From: Alsobacter soli
GTDB lineage: Bacteria > Pseudomonadota > Alphaproteobacteria > Rhizobiales > Beijerinckiaceae
Length of the DNA: 64,000 bases
NCBI RefSeq assembly: GCF_003004785.1
Contig: NZ_PVZS01000002.1
Location: 124,001 to 188,000 of the forward strand
Direction: 5' to 3'
Shown here: positions 60,167 through 64,000 of the stretch, in pieces
Numbering within the stretch: position 1 is the first letter of the stretch
Layout of the letters: each line of letters starts with the position of its first letter
The notes under the pieces: model-generated
Told to the model about the DNA's origin: nothing
The model's input: the letters and a program-made list of their open reading frames with translations, nothing else
Databases searched by the model: none
Made by a program: the position numbers and the translations under genes

Positions 60167-62461
60167 GTGCAGCCGTTTTCGCTTTCCAGCCGTCCTGTCC
60201 TTCATCTTCGCCACCTTGTGATCCTCCTCCTCGCGGCAGCGGGGCTGAGGCTGGTCTTGCCGTCGCTCGCTCATGCGGCCGGTCCTGCAGGAGCCTCCGG
60301 GCCATCCGAGGCTCTGTTCATCTCGCAGGTGTTGGTCCTCATTGTGGTGGGGCGCCTGCTGGGCGAGGCCATGCAGCGGGTTGGGCAGCCCGCCGTGATG
60401 GGCCAGCTCATTGGCGGAATCCTGCTCGGTCCTTCGGTCTTCGGCGCGCTCGCCCCCGATTGGCAGCACGCGCTCTTTCCGCCGGTGAAAGAGCAGAAGG
60501 CCATGATCGACGCCGTTTCCCAGCTCGGCATCATGCTGCTGCTTCTGCTCACCGGCATGGAGACCGATCTCGGCCTCGTCCGGAAGGTGAAGCGCGCCGC
60601 CTTCAGCGTGTCGGTCGCCGGCGTCGCTGTGCCCTTCGCCTGCGGCTTCGCCCTGGGCGAGACGCTGCCGGACGCCATGCTGCCGCGCCCTGAGCTGCGC
60701 CTGATCACGTCTCTGTTCCTGGGCACTGCGCTCTCGATCTCGTCGGTGAAGATCGTCGCCATGGTTGTCCGGGAGATGAACTTCCTGCGCCGGAATATCG
60801 GCCAGGTCATCGTCGCCTCGGCCATCATCGACGACACGATCGGCTGGATCATCATCGCGCTGACCTTCGGCATCGCGCTGCATGGGCAATTCGAGCTCGT
60901 CTCATTGGCGAAGAGCCTCGCCGGAACGTTCGTGTTTCTGGCCGTGAGCCTCACGATCGGCCGCCGCCTCGTGTTCCTGGCCATTCGATGGGCCAACGAC
61001 ACCTTCGTCAGCGACATGCCGGTGATCTCGGTGATCCTGGTCATCACGGGCGTGATGGCGCTGATCACGAACGCCATCGGGGTGCATACCGTGCTCGGCG
61101 CCTTCGTCGCCGGCGTCCTCGTCGGTCAGTCGCCCATCCTGACGCGCCACATCGAGGAGGAGCTCCGCGGCCTCATCGTGGCCCTGTTCATGCCCGTCTT
61201 CTTCGGCCTGGCGGGGCTCAGCGCCGATCTCACCATTCTCAAGAGTCCCAGCATCGCGATGCTGACCGCGGGCTTGGTGCTGATCGCCAGCATCGGCAAG
61301 TTCGGCGGCGCATTTGTCGGCGGGTGGTTCGGGGGCCTGTCTCGGGGCGAGTCGGTCGCCCTGGGGTGCGGCATGAATGCCCGGGGCTCCACGGAGGTGA
61401 TCGTGGCCTCCATCGGGCTGTCCATGGGCGCTCTCAGCAACGACCTCTTCACCATGATCGTCGCCATGGCGGTCCTCACGACCATGGCCATGCCGCCCAT
61501 GCTCCGATGGGCGCTCCGGCGCCTGCCGCTGACGCCGGAAGAGGCCGAGCGGATCGAGCGCGAGGCGTTCGAAGCCCAGGGGTTTGTCCCGCAGCTCGAG
61601 CGCTTGCTCGTGGCCGCCGACGAGAGCCCGAGCAGCAAGCTCGCGTCCCGCGTGGCGGGACTGCTCGCCGGTCCGCGGGGCCTCCCGGTCACGGTCGTGC
61701 GCGTCGACCCCGCAAGGGAACAGCGCGCCGTCGGGCCGGAAGCCGGCGTGGAGGACGCTGTGAAGAAGGCGGCTGCATCGGCCCAGGACGGGGCGGAACA
61801 GGACGCCGTCCTGCTTGACGTGGACGTCACCACGCGCACGCAGCCGGCTGTCGGCGCCGAAGCGGTCGCCGCCGAGGCCAAGAACGGCTATGACCTCTTG
61901 ATCGAGGGCCTGGAGCCTGTGGTCAGCCGCAGAGGCGGCCTGCATCGCCGGGTCAGCGAGATCACGGCCGTCTTCAACGGCCCGGTGGCGCTGGTGAGCG
62001 CCCGGGGGACGCACCACGAGGAGCCGCTCCGAGGAGAGCTGAACATCCTGGTCGCCGTCACGGGCACCGAGGTGTCACGCCGCGGCGCGGAAGTCGCTCT
62101 TGCGTTGGCCCGTTCGCACCGTTGCCCGCTCACCGCGCTGTATGTGCCGGGCGCCCACAACAACCGCGCGCGACGACGCCGTTTCCGGGCGCTGCGCGGC
62201 CAGAACGAAGCCATCCTGAAGGACATCGTCCAGCTCGGCGACCGGTTTGGCGTGCAAGTGCATACGGCCGTGCGCGTCAACATGAGCGCCGAGGAGGCGA
62301 TCCTGCGCCAGGCGCGCCTGGGCGGGCACACGCTCGTGGTGCTCGGCGTGAGCAAGCGGCCTGGCGATGTGGTGAGCTTCGGGCACGTCGCGGGCGTGCT
62401 GCTGGAGGAGATTGACCGTTCGCTCCTGCTCGTGGCGAGCGGAGCCCCGGCGACGCCGTGA
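60167..62461 (+). CDS. CPA2-type cation:proton antiporter with C-terminal Usp domain
   Basis: A 764-residue protein. A hydrophobic N-terminus is followed by a 12-segment Na+/H+ exchanger domain (GQPAVMGQLIGGILLGPSVF, LLLLLTGMETDL, the ion-site ASAIIDDTIGWI, GCGMNARGSTEVIVASIGLS). After about residue 465 come cytoplasmic domains. The last 140 residues (LNILVAVTGTEVSRRGAEVA, VVLGVSKRPGD, LLVAS) resemble a universal stress protein fold that may bind a nucleotide and gate transport. It probably exchanges K+ or Na+ for protons. The GTG at 60167 is used; no glutathione-dependent KefF-like partner is adjacent. Confidence 0.85.
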   Translation: MQPFSLSSRPVLHLRHLVILLLAAAGLRLVLPSLAHAAGPAGASGPSEALFISQVLVLIVVGRLLGEAMQRVGQPAVMGQLIGGILLGPSVFGALAPDWQHALFPPVKEQKAMIDAVSQLGIMLLLLLTGMETDLGLVRKVKRAAFSVSVAGVAVPFACGFALGETLPDAMLPRPELRLITSLFLGTALSISSVKIVAMVVREMNFLRRNIGQVIVASAIIDDTIGWIIIALTFGIALHGQFELVSLAKSLAGTFVFLAVSLTIGRRLVFLAIRWANDTFVSDMPVISVILVITGVMALITNAIGVHTVLGAFVAGVLVGQSPILTRHIEEELRGLIVALFMPVFFGLAGLSADLTILKSPSIAMLTAGLVLIASIGKFGGAFVGGWFGGLSRGESVALGCGMNARGSTEVIVASIGLSMGALSNDLFTMIVAMAVLTTMAMPPMLRWALRRLPLTPEEAERIEREAFEAQGFVPQLERLLVAADESPSSKLASRVAGLLAGPRGLPVTVVRVDPAREQRAVGPEAGVEDAVKKAAASAQDGAEQDAVLLDVDVTTRTQPAVGAEAVAAEAKNGYDLLIEGLEPVVSRRGGLHRRVSEITAVFNGPVALVSARGTHHEEPLRGELNILVAVTGTEVSRRGAEVALALARSHRCPLTALYVPGAHNNRARRRRFRALRGQNEAILKDIVQLGDRFGVQVHTAVRVNMSAEEAILRQARLGGHTLVVLGVSKRPGDVVSFGHVAGVLLEEIDRSLLLVASGAPATP

Positions 62462-62480
62462 AGGCCGGCAGCCAAGGAAA

Positions 62481-62514
62481 AGGCCCTTGCAGACGATCAG
62501 GTCTGCAAGGGCCT
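62481..62514 (-). terminator. Terminator between the convergent antiporter and secreted-protein genes
   Basis: A perfect 14-base stem AGGCCCTTGCAGAC / GTCTGCAAGGGCCT with a 6-base loop. Read on the minus strand it is followed by TTTCCTTGG, so it suits the minus-strand gene best; it may work both ways. Confidence 0.75.
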
Positions 62515-62607
62515 CTGCGCATCTTGGAGGGGGCATTCCGATGATGCGACGATAAAACGCCGCATAGGCGCGCCGGTTCCGTCCTTTGACGAAAAAATTT
62601 TCAGCGG

Positions 62608-62931
62608 TCACTCACAGAGCGTGAGCACCCGGTCGGTGACCGTCAGGACTTTCCCGTCCTCGAAGTCGATCCCGTCGATCACGCACTCCTCCCGCCTCTG
62701 GTTGATGAGCCGGATCTTGTGTTTGCCGTCCGAGACCCACCGCAACAGTCGATCCTCGCCGAACCGGATGGGGCGGCCTTCCAGTTGCCCGGGGCCCCAG
62801 TCGCGACCATGGGAAACCTGGATTTCGGCGATCGGTTCGCGAGTCTTGTTGATCACGCGCAGCTGGCCGGCCTGAGCCGCCACGGGCGCGCCCAAGCTGA
62901 CGGCGATTGCCAGGAGGACTGTTGTTCTCAC
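62608..62931 (-). CDS. Small secreted protein, paralogue of the protein at 19.9 kb
   Basis: A 107-residue exported protein. The GTG at 62931 follows AGGAAAG by nine bases and opens a compact signal peptide (RTTVLLAIAVSLGAPVAAQA). The mature part, LRVINKTREPIAEIQVSHGR, DWGPGQLEG, HKIRLINQRREECVIDG and a final TLCE, shares spacing and key residues with the protein at 19928-20272. Two cysteines may pair. Starts further upstream (62967, 63078) would bury the signal peptide. Function unknown. Confidence 0.7.
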   Translation of the reverse strand: MRTTVLLAIAVSLGAPVAAQAGQLRVINKTREPIAEIQVSHGRDWGPGQLEGRPIRFGEDRLLRWVSDGKHKIRLINQRREECVIDGIDFEDGKVLTVTDRVLTLCE

Positions 62932-63120
62932 GTCTTGGTGCTTTCCTGGACCTTTGATGGCGATGCTCATGCTTGAAACGCCAAGAAAATGGCGGACCGG
63001 TGACGGCGCTTCTGCGACGGAATCGCTCACGCTGACGGGCCTTGCCTTACGAAAAAGCAATACAACCGTCAGCTGCAAGTCTTAAGGCAATACGGTCCAC
63101 GCCTGATTTTGTTGCAGTGG

Positions 63121-63152
63121 CCTCTTTTCATATAAATCAAATAGAGCTACGT
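63121..63152 (+). promoter_or_regulatory. AT-rich promoter region of the MucR-family gene
   Basis: TTTTCATATAAATCAAATAG is a marked AT island in an otherwise GC-rich window, about 35-60 bases before the GTG start. MucR/Ros proteins bind AT-rich DNA and often repress their own genes, so this may be both promoter and operator. I cannot assign -35 and -10 boxes with confidence. Confidence 0.4.
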
Positions 63153-63182
63153 TGATCAGACGGAGAATAAACGGAGCACACC

Positions 63183-63650
63183 GTGTCCGAGCACAGCACC
63201 GCAGTGATAGATCTGGTCGCGGACATCGTGTCCGCATACGTCGCCAACAACAAGCTGACCCGTGACGAACTCACGACGCTGATCGGTAGCGTGCATAACG
63301 CTCTGGCTTCGGTCTCCGGAGCGCCGGTTGAAGAGCCTGTGGAAGAGTTGCGTCCCGCCGTTCCGATCAAGAAGTCTGTCACGCCGGACTATATTGTCTG
63401 CCTGGAAGACGGAAAGACCTTCAAGTCGTTGAAGCGTCATCTGTCCACCAAATATGGAATGACGCCGGCCGAATATCGCGCGCGCTGGGGCCTGCCCTCA
63501 GACTACCCCATGGTCGCGCCGAACTACGCCGCCTCTCGCTCCCAGTTGGCGAAGAGCATGGGGCTGGGGCAGGCTCGTCGCAAGCCGGCGCCCGCTCCCC
63601 AGCCGGCGCCCGCCAAGCGCGGCCGCAAGCCGAAGGCGGCGGCGGAATAA
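63183..63650 (+). CDS. mucR: MucR/Ros-family transcriptional regulator with altered zinc site
   Basis: A 155-residue DNA-binding protein. The N-terminal half (IDLVADIVSAYVANNKL) is the usual oligomerisation part. The prokaryotic zinc-finger region is clear (CLEDGKTFKSLKRHLSTKYG, then MTPAEYRARWGLPSDYPMVA), but of the four ligands only Cys73 and His86 are canonical. The second is Asp76, and the last histidine is replaced by Lys90-Tyr91. As I recall, some Mesorhizobium homologues fold without zinc. The C-terminus is a Lys/Pro/Ala-rich tail. The GTG start follows GGAG. A weak hairpin (63658-63677) follows the stop. Confidence 0.9.
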   Translation: MSEHSTAVIDLVADIVSAYVANNKLTRDELTTLIGSVHNALASVSGAPVEEPVEELRPAVPIKKSVTPDYIVCLEDGKTFKSLKRHLSTKYGMTPAEYRARWGLPSDYPMVAPNYAASRSQLAKSMGLGQARRKPAPAPQPAPAKRGRKPKAAAE

Positions 63651-63752
63651 GGCTCGGCCCCGAGCTCAGCCTCGGGGATCGGCGCCAGGCCGGCCGGCTG
63701 GGAACAAGCGCCGTCGCTTCGCATTGGTCCAAGCCTTTGCTGGAGATCGACG

Positions 63753-63911
63753 ATGACTTCACTGTACCCCGCCGCGCTCGCCGCATTCGCCGGGCCCCTG
63801 GTGACGATGACGCTGGTGCTGATCGTGGCCCGGGCCTGGGATCGTACGGCGCCTCAGGCCATCCCAGTGCGCGTGAGCCGCCGCAGGCCTAATGGCGGCG
63901 CTCCGCGCTGA
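63753..63911 (+). CDS. Small single-pass membrane ORF
   Basis: A 52-residue open frame. One hydrophobic segment (LAAFAGPLVTMTLVLIVARA) is followed by a basic tail (VRVSRRRPNGG). The ATG at 63753 has TGGAGA about 6 bases upstream. It is 100 bases after the MucR-family gene. The good ribosome site and membrane-like composition support a real gene, but no family is recognised. Beyond its stop, to the window's end, nothing is seen. Confidence 0.45.
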   Translation: MTSLYPAALAAFAGPLVTMTLVLIVARAWDRTAPQAIPVRVSRRRPNGGAPR

Positions 63912-64000
63912 TGCGCGTCCGCAGCCTCCATCCTGAACATGCGGCTGAGGGTTCGGCGGTGAGCCGCCGACCCGGATTCATGGTCCTTTCGGCCTCGTCC

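Noticed and set aside
63151-63164. Possible FixK box near the mucR promoter (TTGATCAGACGGAG)
   Set aside because: Only the left half-site fits; the right half lacks ATCAA.

Overview
The window is high-GC DNA from an alphaproteobacterium, most probably a member of the Hyphomicrobiales (Rhizobiales). The evidence is a class I (archaeal-type) lysyl-tRNA synthetase, a FixL-FixJ-response regulator-FixK cassette, a MucR/Ros-type regulator, an HWE-family histidine kinase, a PodJ-like Sel1-repeat protein, DUF2865 and DUF952 proteins, and dispersed palindromic elements of a kind common in rhizobial genomes. I cannot name the genus. I found no rRNA, tRNA, CRISPR array, insertion sequence or prophage.

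Layout. 0.4-6.1 kb: degenerate CYTH-like protein, HWE sensor kinase, long-chain acyl-CoA ligase and a secreted DUF2865 protein. 6.4-14.2 kb: a tightly packed six-gene operon (carrier protein, acyl-CoA-dehydrogenase-like flavoprotein, amino acid:carrier protein ligase, DUF1839 protein, GH2-fold protein, double alpha/beta hydrolase). This is the most interesting locus. It looks like a pathway that loads a small amino acid on a carrier protein, possibly oxidises it, and transfers it to an unknown acceptor. 14.4-19.9 kb: small membrane protein, SCO1-like copper chaperone, GT2 glycosyltransferase, orphan solute-binding protein and class I LysRS. 19.9-22.8 kb: secreted protein, S24-type repressor, DUF952 and pyrD.

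22.9-35.0 kb: the four-gene 'ligase-associated' DNA repair set, split into an exonuclease-ligase pair and a helicase-PdeM pair. Between them lie a symporter-like membrane protein, a NarL-type regulator, an esterase, a small membrane protein, a MATE exporter and a small secreted protein. 35-41.3 kb: DUF3429 protein, TIGR02186 plus TSUP exporter pair, and a PodJ-like polarity protein. 41.5-47 kb: beta-oxidation operon (acyl-CoA dehydrogenase, thiolase, FadB/J-type bifunctional enzyme), which can accept the product of the acyl-CoA ligase at 3.5 kb. 47.1-53.3 kb: VOC protein, symporter-fused hybrid kinase, mscL and an aminotransferase.

53.4-58.2 kb: oxygen-sensing cascade fixL-fixJ-receiver-fixK, followed by an AbrB-type membrane protein with a FixK/FNR-like box just upstream. 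58.2-64 kb: soluble chemoreceptor, small lipoprotein, Usp-fused cation:proton antiporter, a second secreted protein related to the one at 20 kb, a MucR-family regulator lacking the usual zinc ligands, and a small membrane ORF.

Dispersed palindromic repeats lie in several gaps, and one pair sits in frame between the two domains of the double hydrolase. All functional calls come from reading motifs by eye. No database search was run, and comparisons with named families or published residues are from memory.
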